Origin: Oscillospiraceae bacterium
GTDB taxonomy: Bacteria; Bacillota; Clostridia; Oscillospirales; Oscillospiraceae
DNA: 64,000 bases
Assembly: GCA_910575695.1 (NCBI GenBank)
Contig: CAJTGJ010000021.1
Coordinates: 1 to 64,000 of the forward strand
Reading direction: 5' to 3'
A model generated the notes under the pieces. The model saw nothing but the letters and a program-made list of their open reading frames with translations. It was not told where the DNA came from and searched no databases. Made by a program: the position numbers and the translations under genes. Positions within the stretch are counted from its first letter, which is position 1. Every line of letters starts with the position of its first letter. Positions 23,205 through 31,921 of the stretch are shown in pieces.

Positions 23205-23686
23205 TATTCAAACACAAACCTTTCCTCCTGGACCTCCTGCACCGGGAAGATCAGGTGTTTTTCTTTATACTTCTTCAAAATGAAGTGGGTAGCGGTGCCG
23301 GTGACACCCTCGATGGTGGACAGCTTTTCCCCCACGAAATGGGCCACCTCCTTCAGGGTGCGCCCGGAGATGGTCACCGTCATGTCGTAGGCCCCGCCGG
23401 ACATGAGGTAGAGGCTCTCCACCTCCTCATATTGATAAATGCGCTGGGCCACCCGGTCGAAGCCCTCCCCCCGCTGGGGGGTGACCTTCACCTCAATCAG
23501 GGCGGTGACGGACTCCTGCTGGGTGCGGTCCCAGTCCACGATGGTCTTGTAGCCCAGGATGATGTGGTCCTTCTCATATTGCGCCACCGCCGCGGCCACC
23601 TCGTCCTCGGTAACGCCGGTCATGGCGGCCAGCTGGGCGTAGCTGAGGGTGGAATCGTCCTCCAGAAGCTGAAGCAGATTCTTCAT
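23204..23686 (-). CDS. Lrp/AsnC family transcriptional regulator
   Basis: A 160-residue protein with an N-terminal helix-turn-helix (LSYAQLAAMTGVTEDEVAAAVAQYE) and a C-terminal RAM/ACT-like ligand domain (TALIEVKVTPQRGEGFDRV, LYLMSGGAYDMTVTISG). Lrp proteins sense amino acids. The ATG at 23686 has GGAGG eight bases upstream; the TTG at 23701 lacks one. First gene of the Lrp-aminotransferase-ThrH-DUF1015 operon. Confidence 0.87.
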   Translation of the reverse strand: MKNLLQLLEDDSTLSYAQLAAMTGVTEDEVAAAVAQYEKDHIILGYKTIVDWDRTQQESVTALIEVKVTPQRGEGFDRVAQRIYQYEEVESLYLMSGGAYDMTVTISGRTLKEVAHFVGEKLSTIEGVTGTATHFILKKYKEKHLIFPVQEVQEERFVFE

Positions 23687-23727
23687 GGCATATGCCTCCA
23701 AACAAATATTTCTGTATCAATTCTACT

Positions 23728-23756
23728 ATTATATACGTTTGCGCCGGAAATGGCAA
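23728..23756 (-). promoter_or_regulatory. Sigma-A promoter of the Lrp-aminotransferase operon
   Basis: On the minus strand TTGCCA (23756-23751), 17-base spacer, TATAAT (23733-23728), about 40 bases before the Lrp start. Confidence 0.8.
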
Positions 23757-23848
23757 TCCCTATTTGCCGCGTACCGCACATAGGATGGCGCGGGGCGGCG
23801 CATACTATCCCCATCCATGCGGGTAATTCGGAAAGGCGGTGGAGTGGA

Positions 23849-24592
23849 TTGTCCAAACGATCAACCATCCTGCGCACGGGAATATCTGGGTTTCTGCTGA
23901 CAGCGCTGGCGGCGCTGTGGCTATGGTACCCCCAATACCGGGCCGGCCGTCCGGCCCTCGCCCCGGCCCAGCTCCCCGACGGCCCCTTCGTGGCCCTCAC
24001 CTTTGACGACGGCCCCCGGGCCTCCACCACCTCGGTCCTGCTGGACGAGCTGAGCCGGCGGGGGGTCCACGCCACCTTTTTTGTCATCGGCGAAAACGTG
24101 GCGGGCAACGAGGACCTCCTCCTGCGCATGGAGCGGGAGGGGCACCAGATCGGCCTGCACACCTTCCACCACCGCTCCCTGGCCCAGGTCAACGGCGCGG
24201 ATTTCTACGCCGAGGTGGACAAGCTCCGGGAATCCCTGTCCGAGCTGCTGGGCAGGGAGGACTTCATGCTCCGCCCCCCCTTCGGGATGATCACCCCCGC
24301 CAACCGGGCCAGGGCAGGTGCGCCCATCATCCTCTGGTCGGTGGACCCGGAGGACTGGTCCGACACGGACAGCGACCGGCAGACCGCCCTGATCCTGGAC
24401 AATATAACGGACGGCGGGATCATCCTGCTCCACGACATATACCCCTCCAGCGTGGAGACGGCCCTGCGGGTGGTGGATGAGCTGATGGCCCAGGGCTACC
24501 GGTTCGTGACGGTGGAGGAGCTGTTCGCCCTCCGGGGCGTGACACCGGAAAACGGCACGGAATACCGCCGCCTGCCCCCGGCGGAGGAATAA
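23849..24592 (+). CDS. Membrane-anchored polysaccharide deacetylase
   Basis: A 247-residue carbohydrate esterase family 4 protein. After a basic start there is one N-terminal membrane segment (GISGFLLTALAALWLWY), so the catalytic domain faces the wall. NodB motifs are intact: TFDDGPRASTT (catalytic and metal Asp), HTFHHRSLAQ (metal His), LRPPFG, WSVDPEDW and ILLHDIYPSS (catalytic His). It probably removes acetyl groups from peptidoglycan or another N-acetylated glycan. The TTG at 23849 is chosen because GGTGGAG precedes it and the anchor begins directly after; the long upstream open frame is antisense to the Lrp gene. Confidence 0.85.
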   Translation: MSKRSTILRTGISGFLLTALAALWLWYPQYRAGRPALAPAQLPDGPFVALTFDDGPRASTTSVLLDELSRRGVHATFFVIGENVAGNEDLLLRMEREGHQIGLHTFHHRSLAQVNGADFYAEVDKLRESLSELLGREDFMLRPPFGMITPANRARAGAPIILWSVDPEDWSDTDSDRQTALILDNITDGGIILLHDIYPSSVETALRVVDELMAQGYRFVTVEELFALRGVTPENGTEYRRLPPAEE

Positions 24593-24658
24593 AAAGGTCC
24601 TCATGTCCGGCGGCGCGTGGGCTTATGGGCGCTTTTTTGCGGCAAAATGGAAAAGCGG

Positions 24659-24687
24659 TTGTATTGTTCGACGGATTGTGATAAAAT
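24659..24687 (+). promoter_or_regulatory. Sigma-A promoter of the bactofilin gene
   Basis: TTGTAT (24659-24664), 17-base spacer, TAAAAT (24682-24687), 27 bases before the start. Confidence 0.65.
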
Positions 24688-24714
24688 ATTCCCTATCTTC
24701 AGTACGAATAGGGG

Positions 24715-25143
24715 ATGGACACCATGACACAACAGTCCAGCGCGCAGCAGACCTCAAACCCTGCCCAGACGCCGCCCGAGGCGCCCGCCGTGCCGTCCAC
24801 CACCACCGTGATCTTCACTGACGCCACCGTAAACGGGACCATACTGGGTCGGGACGACATTTCGGTGGAGGGCGCCGTTGTGGGAAAGATCCGGGTGGAG
24901 GGTACCGTCACCATCGAGCGGTCCGGTGTGGTCAGGGGCCCCATCCAGGCGGATACCGTCGTGGTGGCGGGAAAAGTCACCGGCAATATCACCGCCCGGA
25001 CCCGCCTCCAGCTCCAGATGACCGGGAGCATCAAGGGCGATGTGACCACCTGCTCCTTTACCATTGAGGACGGCAGCTTCTTCGACGGCCGCAGCCACAT
25101 GACCAAGCCGGGAGAGGAGCCGCAGTTTCTCTACCAGCCCTGA
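24715..25143 (+). CDS. Bactofilin (polymer-forming cytoskeletal protein)
   Basis: A 142-residue protein: a disordered Gln/Pro/Ala-rich tail of about 28 residues, then the bactofilin beta-helix with regularly spaced short strands (TVNGTILGRDDISVEGAVVG, GTVTIERSGVVRG, VVVAGKVTGNITARTRL, GSIKGDVTTCSF) and a short C-terminal tail. Bactofilins polymerise without nucleotides into membrane-associated filaments that organise wall synthesis or appendages. It is monocistronic, with its own promoter and a perfect terminator. The ATG at 24724 is an alternative start. Confidence 0.92.
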   Translation: MDTMTQQSSAQQTSNPAQTPPEAPAVPSTTTVIFTDATVNGTILGRDDISVEGAVVGKIRVEGTVTIERSGVVRGPIQADTVVVAGKVTGNITARTRLQLQMTGSIKGDVTTCSFTIEDGSFFDGRSHMTKPGEEPQFLYQP

Positions 25144-25180
25144 CCGCCAAACCGTCCGCCCGTCATCCCGCGTCAACGCC

Positions 25181-25217
25181 AAAAAAAGCGGCCCTCCGCC
25201 GGAGGGCCGCTTTTTGA
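25181..25217. terminator. Bidirectional terminator
   Basis: AAAAAAAGCGGCCCTCC and GGAGGGCCGCTTTTT form a perfect stem with T-runs both ways, between the convergent bactofilin and PilZ genes. Confidence 0.85.
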
Positions 25218-25236
25218 TATCCATACTGCGCAGGGC

Positions 25237-25977
25237 TTACCAGTGCCCCGGGCCCCCGGGGCCGTGCCGGGTCCAGGGCACCTTGTTTCCCACCTGGAGG
25301 TTATACAGGGTCCGGGTCAGCTCGGTCAGCTCCGGCTCCTCCAGCTGGGCGAACAGGAAGCCGTAGCGGAAGTGGTTGGGCTCGAACTCCACTGCCCGGA
25401 TGACCTCCCCCACAAACTCCATGGGGGCGTAATCCTCCAGCTTGATCTTCAGCTTCAGCACCTCGTCCTCCGCATGGAGGTAAAAGGATTCCAGGCAGGC
25501 CCCGCCCGCGCTGATGTCCACCAGGATGCACTCCTCCGGGTTGGAACAGCTCCTGTCCGAGGGGAGGTATATGGTGGCCGGGCAGTTCACCCGCAGACGG
25601 AAGTTGTCCCGGGCCTCCGGGATGGGCTTCACCTGAAGGTTCTTCACCCGGCAGATCAGACGGGTGGATTCCGAGATGGTGCCCTTCAGCATATACTGCT
25701 TCATGGCCTCATCATGGCCCCGGAAGAACACGATGGTGCCCAGCTCCCTGACCTTGAAGGACAGCGCCCCGGGCACCCGCTCCAGCGTCAGATCGGTATC
25801 CCCGTAGTCATAGTCGGTGATGCGCCCGTCGAACAGTACCTCGCCCTCGGGCGTTTCCACGGTGAGGGTCACGCCGTTGTGAAGGGGCGGAAGCTCGCCT
25901 GCCTCGAAGGACTCCTCATCCTCCATCTCGTAGTCATAATCATCGGAACGTCCAAACAGGTTTGAAAAGAATCCCAT
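25237..25977 (-). CDS. PilZ domain protein (YcgR-like)
   Basis: A 246-residue protein with a YcgR-N-like first half (acidic start MGFFSNLFGRSDDYDYEME, then LTVETPEGEVLFDGRITDY) and a C-terminal PilZ domain. The c-di-GMP-binding motifs are visible: RDNFRLRVNCPATIYL (RxxxR) and VDISAGGACLE (D/NxSxxG). Such proteins act as flagellar brakes or c-di-GMP-responsive envelope regulators. The ATG at 25977 has AGAGGTGGG upstream; the long upstream frame is not coding. Together with the chemoreceptors downstream in the window it suggests a motile organism. Confidence 0.88.
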   Translation of the reverse strand: MGFFSNLFGRSDDYDYEMEDEESFEAGELPPLHNGVTLTVETPEGEVLFDGRITDYDYGDTDLTLERVPGALSFKVRELGTIVFFRGHDEAMKQYMLKGTISESTRLICRVKNLQVKPIPEARDNFRLRVNCPATIYLPSDRSCSNPEECILVDISAGGACLESFYLHAEDEVLKLKIKLEDYAPMEFVGEVIRAVEFEPNHFRYGFLFAQLEEPELTELTRTLYNLQVGNKVPWTRHGPGGPGHW

Positions 25978-26064
25978 GGTATCCCACCTCTTAAGATCAA
26001 TATATGCGGAGCGGAGCGCCGCCGCCATTCTCGGCATAGGATGCTGCATACAAATTCCCTTAAA

Positions 26065-26093
26065 ATTATAAACAGATTGGGGAATAAAGTCAA
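26065..26093 (-). promoter_or_regulatory. Sigma-A promoter of the PilZ gene
   Basis: On the minus strand TTGACT (26093-26088), 17-base spacer, TATAAT (26070-26065), giving a leader of about 80 bases. Confidence 0.8.
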
Positions 26094-26139
26094 TACCCTG
26101 CGGCGTTTGGACGGGGAAATCAATTTTCCCCCGCCAAAC

Positions 26140-26170
26140 CCGCAGGGGCGCACACTGTGCGCCCCTGCGG
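26140..26170. repeat. 31-bp perfect palindrome (dispersed repeat)
   Basis: CCGCAGGGGCGCACA-C-TGTGCGCCCCTGCGG, between the symporter stop and the PilZ promoter. The core GGGCGCACA-N-TGTGCGCCC recurs at 34233-34251, so it is a dispersed element rather than a simple terminator. Confidence 0.65.
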
Positions 26171-26222
26171 CAGGATTTCGTCCGGGAAGGCCCCGGCGTT
26201 CCAGAAATTGGCTTGTCCGGAA

Positions 26223-27998
26223 TCAGTTGGCCTCCGCCGCCCTGCGGCGGCTGGCCAGCAGGTACTTGTCCTGGTAGAAAGCCAGCCACCGGCGGAATTC
26301 CGGCTGGTCGCCCTGACGCACCCCCCGGGCATAGTCGTGGAACTGAAGGTCGCTGACCCGCAGCTCCAGCACCGCCAGCGCCACGTTGGAACAGTGTGCC
26401 GCCACACGGGCGAAATCGGTGAGCACGTCGTTGAAAGCAAAGCCCATCTCCATGGTACACACGCCGCTTTGCAGGCGGCGGATGTGCCGGAGCTTAATGC
26501 CCTCCAGCATCACGGAGATGACCTCCTCCAGGGGTTCTACTTTCCGGGCCTCGGCCATGTCCTCGTCCGCCAGCGCCGTCCGGGTGAGGGCGACGATCTC
26601 CCGCACCGCGTCCACCGCCCGGTTCATGTCCGCCAGCCCGTCGGGGGAAAAGGAAATGCCCTTGTCCTCTAACTCCCTGGCGATCTCCGCGATATGCACC
26701 GCGTGGTCGGAGATGCGCTCCAGATTGGTCAGACAGTGCAGATAGTGGGAGCTGAGCAGGCGCTCCCGCTCATTCAGGTCCTGGCTGTTCAGGTGGATCA
26801 GATAGGTGCCGATGCGGTCCTCGTAGCGGTCCACGACATTTTCCCGGCCCATGATCTTGTCATATTTTTCCGGGTTGAACTGGGCGAACAGGTCCACAGA
26901 GCGGGCCAGGTTCTTGAAGGCGGCGGCGGCCATCCGTCCCACCGTCCGTCCGCTCTGCTCCAGGGCCAGGGGCGGGTAGTCCAGGAAGCGCTCGTCCAGG
27001 AGGTTTTCCTCGAACTCCTCGTCGTCCTCGCAGGAGGCGTCCTTGATGGTGAGCATGGACAGCCGCACCAGCCCGCCTGTGAAAGGAAGCTGCACTAGGG
27101 TAGCGGCCACCTTGAATACGGTGTTGAACACGGCGATGCCCAGGGTGTCGGCGGGCAGGGCCATGAACTCAAAGTGCAGGAACGCGTTGAGTACATAGAA
27201 GGGGAGCATGAACAGCGCCGAGCCCACAATATTAAAATAGAGGTAAATAATGGCGGTGCGCTTGCCGTTGGCGTTGGCGCCGATGGCGCTGAGCAGTACC
27301 GGAACGCAGGCGCCGATGCACATACCCAGCACCATGGGGATGGCCACCTCATAGCTGATGGCCCCGGTGACGGACAGTGCCTGCAAAATGCCGATGGAGG
27401 CGGAGGACGACTGGATCAGCGCCGTCACCGCCACGCCGATGAGCAGGGACACCGCCGGGTTGGAGGCGGCGGAGATGAAGTCCAGAAACGCCGCGTTTTC
27501 CTTCAGCGGGTCCATGGCGGAGCTCATAGACTGCATCCCGCTCATCAGCACGGAGAAGGACAGCAGGATCAGGCCCACGTTTTTCTGGGTCTGCTTCCTG
27601 CAGAAAAAAAACAGCAGAATGCCGATAAATGCCACAGCGGCAAAGACGGTGGCGGAGGAGAAGCCCCCGTCCCCCTCCACCCCGGCCAGGGTGAGGAGCC
27701 AGCCCGTGGCGGTGGTGCCGATGTTGGCGCCCATGATAATGCCAACGGCGTTGGCCAGCTGCATAATGCCGGAGTTGACGAAGCCCACTACCATAACGGT
27801 GGTGGCGGAGGAGGACTGGATCACCGCTGTTACCAGCGCACCCAGCAGCACCCCCTTGATGGGATTGGAGGTCAGCCTGCCCAGGATGGTTTCCAGGCGG
27901 CTGCCCGCCACGCGCTTGAGCCCGTCGCCCAACAGGCTCATGCCGAACAGGAAAAAGGCCAGCCCGCCCAGCAGTGAGATCACGTCTGCAATGCTCAT
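26223..27998 (-). CDS. Na/Pi-cotransporter family protein with PhoU-like tail
   Basis: A 591-residue protein. The first ~330 residues are membrane segments with the two SLC34-type repeat motifs, VIQSSSATTVM and LIQSSSASIGI, which form the sodium and phosphate sites. The last ~220 residues are a cytoplasmic helical PhoU-like domain (ISDHAVHIAEIARE). It imports phosphate with sodium, or regulates phosphate balance. GGAAGGA precedes the ATG. It is a single-gene unit on the minus strand; a weak TACAAT box (28165-28170) may belong to its promoter. Confidence 0.9.
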   Translation of the reverse strand: MSIADVISLLGGLAFFLFGMSLLGDGLKRVAGSRLETILGRLTSNPIKGVLLGALVTAVIQSSSATTVMVVGFVNSGIMQLANAVGIIMGANIGTTATGWLLTLAGVEGDGGFSSATVFAAVAFIGILLFFFCRKQTQKNVGLILLSFSVLMSGMQSMSSAMDPLKENAAFLDFISAASNPAVSLLIGVAVTALIQSSSASIGILQALSVTGAISYEVAIPMVLGMCIGACVPVLLSAIGANANGKRTAIIYLYFNIVGSALFMLPFYVLNAFLHFEFMALPADTLGIAVFNTVFKVAATLVQLPFTGGLVRLSMLTIKDASCEDDEEFEENLLDERFLDYPPLALEQSGRTVGRMAAAAFKNLARSVDLFAQFNPEKYDKIMGRENVVDRYEDRIGTYLIHLNSQDLNERERLLSSHYLHCLTNLERISDHAVHIAEIARELEDKGISFSPDGLADMNRAVDAVREIVALTRTALADEDMAEARKVEPLEEVISVMLEGIKLRHIRRLQSGVCTMEMGFAFNDVLTDFARVAAHCSNVALAVLELRVSDLQFHDYARGVRQGDQPEFRRWLAFYQDKYLLASRRRAAEAN

Positions 27999-28328
27999 AT
28001 CGCTGTTCCATTCCTTCCCGGCGGGCGGTCCCCGCCATGCGGTAGATCAGAATAATCCGGGAGCTGCCGGCAGTACAGCACAGGCCCGCAGGACAACAAG
28101 TCCGGCGTCCGGCGCAAAGGGCCGCTGGGGCGTCGCGCCCCAGGGCTCCCATGCCGTCCCCAACATTGTACCATATTCTGCCGCCGTTTTCCTGTTTTTT
28201 TTACAATTTCTATAAAGCTATCGTTTTTTCTTCCTGCGGGCGCGCATATTTTGGAGGAAATATAAAAAAGGAGGACGCAGCTGCCCGCGTCCTTCTTTTC
28301 TGCGTGCCAGATCAGCGGCCCGGGCCGC
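27999..28328. other. Intergenic stretch upstream of the symporter
   Basis: No gene is supported. It contains a possible -10 element for the symporter at 28165-28170, an A/T-rich patch (28190-28260) and the terminator of the upstream XpaC-TelA-TPM operon at 28264-28298. Confidence 0.55.
28264..28298 (-). terminator. Terminator of the XpaC-TelA-TPM operon
   Basis: AAGGAGGACGC and GCGTCCTTCTT pair; the minus strand ends in CCTTTTTTATA. Confidence 0.7.
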
Positions 28329-28892
28329 TCAGCGCCGTCCGCCGCCCCGGCCTCCCCCGCCGAAGGAGCCGCCGGGGCGTCCCCCGCCGAAGGAGCCGCC
28401 GGGACGTCCGCCTCCGCCAAAGGAACGGCCTCCCCCGAAGGAGCCGCCTGGGCGGGGCCTTGCCGACGGCCTCCCGCCGCCGAAGGAACCCCCTGGACGG
28501 GGGCCGGACGGCGGCCTGCCGCCAAAGGGACCGCCGGGCCGTGGGCCGGGGTTAGGCCGTGGGCCAGGGCCGGGCCTTGCCCCCGGACCGGGGCCGAAGC
28601 CCATGCCGGGACCGGGACCAGGGCCAAACCCGGGGCCGGGACTAGGGCCAAACCCAGGGCCGGGACCAGGGCCAAACCCGGGGCCGGGACCAGGGCCAAA
28701 CCCGGGGCCGGGGCCGAAGCCTGGACCACGCGGCGGACGGGGCGGACGGGGCCGGAAGAAAAAGAAGGGGCGGTAGACATAGTTGGGCCCGTAAAAACCG
28801 CTGTGCCAGCGCCTGCGGCGGGAGCCCTCCAGCACCAGCAGCAGGACCACCGCCAGAATCACGATAATCAGTACATCTCCGAACGTACCCAT
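28329..28892 (-). CDS. Anchored GPGPGF-repeat protein
   Basis: A 187-residue protein: an N-terminal membrane segment (VLIIVILAVVLLLVL), a basic linker SRRRRWH, a Tyr/Phe-rich stretch and then about 130 residues of low-complexity repeats, first GPGPGFGP units and then RPGGSFGGGRP units. It follows the TPM-domain gene by 25 bases and has GGAGG seven bases before the ATG. The arrangement resembles TPM proteins whose Gly-rich tails are on the same chain; here the tail is a separate protein. No function is known. The repeat DNA (28600-28720) can expand or contract. Confidence 0.7.
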   Translation of the reverse strand: MGTFGDVLIIVILAVVLLLVLEGSRRRRWHSGFYGPNYVYRPFFFFRPRPPRPPRGPGFGPGPGFGPGPGPGFGPGPGPGFGPSPGPGFGPGPGPGMGFGPGPGARPGPGPRPNPGPRPGGPFGGRPPSGPRPGGSFGGGRPSARPRPGGSFGGGRSFGGGGRPGGSFGGGRPGGSFGGGGRGGGRR

Positions 28893-28917
28893 AGAGCAGC
28901 CTCCTTTCGGTATCGCG

Positions 28918-29586
28918 CTAAAAATGGCTTTCGTACCATTCCTCCAGCGCCTTGGTGAGCGACAGCAGCGCGGCATCATAATTACCCCGGGCAAAATCCT
29001 GCTCCATGTAGTCGTAGGCGTAGTTGGAGCTGTCGTTGTCGGTGAACGCTCCCCGGATGTCATCACCCTGGAGCAGCCAGTAGTTGTCCCCCTGGATATC
29101 CAGCACCACAATCATATCATAGCCGCCCAGGCCCATGTCTTCGGCGCACTGCAGGGCGTAGCCGTACAGGTCGTCCCCGCCGTAATTGCAGGTGACCACG
29201 CCGATGCTGACGCTGCAGTTGTTCCAAAGCCGCTCATTGCGCTGGTCCAGCTGCCGCACCGTATCGCGGGACAGCACCCGGGCGTTGTCCCACACGAAGG
29301 ATTCCGACGAGCCGGGGACGGGCGCGGCGCTGTATCCCGGCTCCGGGAAGGCGGTGGGAGGCGCGGCGTTGGGCGCGGGCGCGGCCTCCGGCTTCGGGTT
29401 GTTGAGCGGCGATTTCCCAATGCCGATAAACACCGCCGCCACAACCATCAGCGCCGTGAGGAACCATGCCGCGCCCTGGTTTTTCAGGAAGCCCCCGCCC
29501 TTGGAGGCGGCAAGCCCCAGCACCCCCGCCGCAGTCATCACAAGCACCGCCAGCAGGAGCAGTTTGATTGGAAATACAGGCATCAT
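28918..29586 (-). CDS. TPM domain protein (TLP18.3/Psb32/MOLO-1 family)
   Basis: A 222-residue protein with two N-terminal membrane segments (residues about 6-26 and 40-58), a Pro/Ala-rich linker and a C-terminal TPM domain: FVWDNARVLSRDTVRQLDQRNERL, CSVSIGVVTCNYGG and DMIVVLDIQGDNYWLLQGDDI. Family members have been linked to phosphatase activity and photosystem or channel repair; the role in Firmicutes is unknown. It lies in one operon with XpaC and TelA, suggesting membrane-stress work. Start ATG at 29586 has AGAAAGG upstream. Confidence 0.85.
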   Translation of the reverse strand: MMPVFPIKLLLLAVLVMTAAGVLGLAASKGGGFLKNQGAAWFLTALMVVAAVFIGIGKSPLNNPKPEAAPAPNAAPPTAFPEPGYSAAPVPGSSESFVWDNARVLSRDTVRQLDQRNERLWNNCSVSIGVVTCNYGGDDLYGYALQCAEDMGLGGYDMIVVLDIQGDNYWLLQGDDIRGAFTDNDSSNYAYDYMEQDFARGNYDAALLSLTKALEEWYESHF

Positions 29587-29634
29587 AAGAAATCCTTTCT
29601 AAACACGGACGCGTTGATCCGGCGGGCTCCGCAG

Positions 29635-29654
29635 GGGAGGGGCCTGCCCCTCCC
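29635..29654. repeat. Palindrome of the GGGAGGGGC type
   Basis: GGGAGGGGC-CT-GCCCCTCCC in the gap between the TelA and TPM genes. A near-identical palindrome lies at 48559-48576, so this is a dispersed repeat. Confidence 0.6.
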
Positions 29655-29727
29655 GTTCTGCCGGTGTGCTGTCTGTTCCCCGGGAGGGACACCCCCGCAG
29701 GCCCATCTGCGCATGACCGCCGTATCC

Positions 29728-30930
29728 TCAGCCCCGCAGTTCAAGCAGCTTCTGCTTCAGCTCGCCCTCGATGCGGCCCAGCTCCAGCTCGGCCTCCTTG
29801 CGCTTCTGCGCGCCGTCCTTCTGGATCTGCATCACCTCGTCCAGGGTGGAAATGAGCTGCTGGTTGGTGTGCTGGAGGGTTTCGATGTCCACCACGGAGC
29901 GCTCCGCCTCCTTGGCGGTCTCGATGGTGCCCATCCGCAGCATTTCCGCGTTCTTTTTCAGCAGATCATTGGTCATGTTGGTGACGGCGGACTGGGCGGC
30001 GGTGGCCTGCCGGGAGTGCTCCAGCCCCAGGGCCAGCACCATCTGGCTTTTCCACAGGGGGATGGTGTTCACCAGGGAGGACTGGATCTTCTCCAGCATC
30101 AGGGTGTCGTTGTTCTGGATCATCCGGGTCTGGGGGCCCATCTGGATGGAGATCATCCGGGTGAGCTCCAGGTCGTGGAGTTTCTTCTCGAACCGGCTGC
30201 ACAGGTTGGCGTAGTCGTTGTACCGCTGGGCGTCCTCCTGGGAGGAGGTCTCGGCGGCCTTTTTCCGCAGGTCCTCCAGCGTCTCGTTCCTGGCCTTCAT
30301 CAGCGCCTTTTTGCCCGCCAGGATATACATGGTCAGTTCCTTATAATACTTGGTGTTCAGGTCGTACATCTGGTCCAGCATGGCGATGTCCTTCATCAGC
30401 GTCACCTGATGGCCCTCCAGAATGGAGGCGATTTTGTCCACGTTGACCTCCGCCTTGTCATAGCTGGCCTTCATGGCGATGACCTCGTTCCTTTTCTTCT
30501 GGAAGAAGCCGGCGATCCCTTTTTTCTCCGGCTCGCCGAAGGTTTTCAGCTCCACCACCAGGGAGGACAGGGCCTGGCCGATCTCGCCCAGGTCCTTGGT
30601 GCGCACATTGTTCAGCGCGTTTTCAGAGAACCCGGCGATGTTTTTCTGGGCGGCGGCGCCGTATTGCAGGATCTGGCTGGAATCCGTGATATCGATCTTC
30701 TGGGCGAAATCGTCCACCATTTTCCGCTCCGCCTCGGTGAGCTGGCTCTCGTCCAGCTGGATGGACTGTGCCTCCTGGGCGGCCTTGACGGCGGCGGCAT
30801 CGTCCGGGGTGATGGCGTTGTTCAGGGTCAGGGAAGGGGCTTCCGGCGCTTTTGGGGCTTCCGCCGCGGCCGCGGCGGCGCCGGTGGGGTCCAGGGTCAG
30901 TTCGGGCATCATGTTCAGATCATCGCTCAT
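29728..30930 (-). CDS. Toxic anion resistance (TelA) family protein
   Basis: A 400-residue, largely alpha-helical cytoplasmic protein: an Ala/Pro-rich disordered start, then helices with family segments (KIDITDSSQILQYG, FQKKRNEVIAMKASYDKAEVNVDKI, DLELTRMISIQMGPQTRMIQ). TelA proteins were named for tellurite resistance and are now viewed as envelope-stress factors. It follows a small membrane protein (11-base overlap) and XpaC, the usual partner. Confidence 0.9.
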   Translation of the reverse strand: MSDDLNMMPELTLDPTGAAAAAAEAPKAPEAPSLTLNNAITPDDAAAVKAAQEAQSIQLDESQLTEAERKMVDDFAQKIDITDSSQILQYGAAAQKNIAGFSENALNNVRTKDLGEIGQALSSLVVELKTFGEPEKKGIAGFFQKKRNEVIAMKASYDKAEVNVDKIASILEGHQVTLMKDIAMLDQMYDLNTKYYKELTMYILAGKKALMKARNETLEDLRKKAAETSSQEDAQRYNDYANLCSRFEKKLHDLELTRMISIQMGPQTRMIQNNDTLMLEKIQSSLVNTIPLWKSQMVLALGLEHSRQATAAQSAVTNMTNDLLKKNAEMLRMGTIETAKEAERSVVDIETLQHTNQQLISTLDEVMQIQKDGAQKRKEAELELGRIEGELKQKLLELRG

Positions 30931-31159
30931 GTTTTTTCTCCTCCGAATCCTTTTTGGGTTGATAGGGCTTTTCCGCCTTTGACGCTCTCAGGTACGCCGT
31001 CCACCAGATGGCGGCGGCGGCCACGCTCAGCGCCAGAATGGCAAAGCCGAAGGCGTTGATATTGGGCAGCTGCCGGATCACCCCCGCCAGCATGGAGATG
31101 GCGGCGAAGCTCCACACCACCGCCAGCACGCGGTACTGTCTGGACGCCTTGCGTTTCAT
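30920..31159 (-). CDS. Small two-span membrane protein
   Basis: A 79-residue protein with two hydrophobic helices (VLAVVWSFAAISMLAGVI and FGFAILALSVAAAAIWWTAYL) and a charged C-terminus ending KKDSEEKKHER. It lies between the XpaC and TelA genes, 13 bases after the former and overlapping the latter by 11, so it is translated with them. No family is recognised; it may hold the XpaC/TelA complex at the membrane. Confidence 0.7.
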   Translation of the reverse strand: MKRKASRQYRVLAVVWSFAAISMLAGVIRQLPNINAFGFAILALSVAAAAIWWTAYLRASKAEKPYQPKKDSEEKKHER

Positions 31160-31172
31160 CGGGCATCCCTCC

Positions 31173-31877
31173 TCATGAACCGCCCAGGGTCATGCCGCCG
31201 ATGCCCTCCTGGGCCAGCATCTGCTCCATGACCTTGATGTCGGCGGATATGTCCAGCGCCTCCTCGCCGTACAGCGCGTCCAGCTGGCGGCTGAACGCCA
31301 CGCACACGGTGTCCAGCATATCCTCGATCTTGACCTTGGAGCCGTCGATGTTGGCGCCGGACACCCCGGTGGAATCCATCCGGTCATAGGCGTTGAGCAG
31401 CTTCAGGGTGGTGGGCAGGTAGTAGTTCATGAACTTGCGGATCTGGGGCAGCTTGGACGGCTTTTCCACCACCGCGTCAATGATCTTGCCGGTGGTGGAC
31501 TCCAGGTGGGAGATCTGGGCGGAGATCTTCACGTCCTTGATGGAGGCGTTCAGACGGCGCATCTCGGACACGGCCCGCTCCCGCTCCGCCAGCAGGGCGT
31601 CGATCTCGGGATTCCCGGTGGACTTGGGCTTCTGGCGCGCGGCCTCCTGCTTCGGGGCGGACCGGGGCTCCGGCTGGGGCGGGGCCTGGGTGGGCTCCGC
31701 CGCCTCATATCCCCGGTCGGGGAAGATCATCTTTCCCACATAGTACACGATAAAAGAGGCCAGCGCCGCCATAATATAATGGGTGGGGCGGTACAGGGGG
31801 GCGAACAGCGACCACGCCAGCCATGTCGCCCCGATCAGGTAGACGGGCAGGACGCTGCGCTTTTTGACATAGGCCAC
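31173..31877 (-). CDS. XpaC-like 5-bromo-4-chloroindolyl phosphate hydrolysis family protein
   Basis: A 234-residue protein: two N-terminal membrane segments (about 7-45), a Pro/Gln/Lys linker and a helical domain with the family's SHLESTTGKIIDAVVEKPSKLPQIRKFMNYYLPTTLKLL. The name comes from Bacillus XpaC; a direct phosphatase activity is doubtful. It pairs with TelA in most Firmicutes. The GTG at 31877 is preferred because GGGAGTGAGG lies just upstream; the TTG at 31901 is the longer option. Confidence 0.85.
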   Translation of the reverse strand: MAYVKKRSVLPVYLIGATWLAWSLFAPLYRPTHYIMAALASFIVYYVGKMIFPDRGYEAAEPTQAPPQPEPRSAPKQEAARQKPKSTGNPEIDALLAERERAVSEMRRLNASIKDVKISAQISHLESTTGKIIDAVVEKPSKLPQIRKFMNYYLPTTLKLLNAYDRMDSTGVSGANIDGSKVKIEDMLDTVCVAFSRQLDALYGEEALDISADIKVMEQMLAQEGIGGMTLGGS

Positions 31878-31921
31878 AGCCCTCACTCCCTTCCGGTTCA
31901 AATATTTTAGAGGTACTCACT

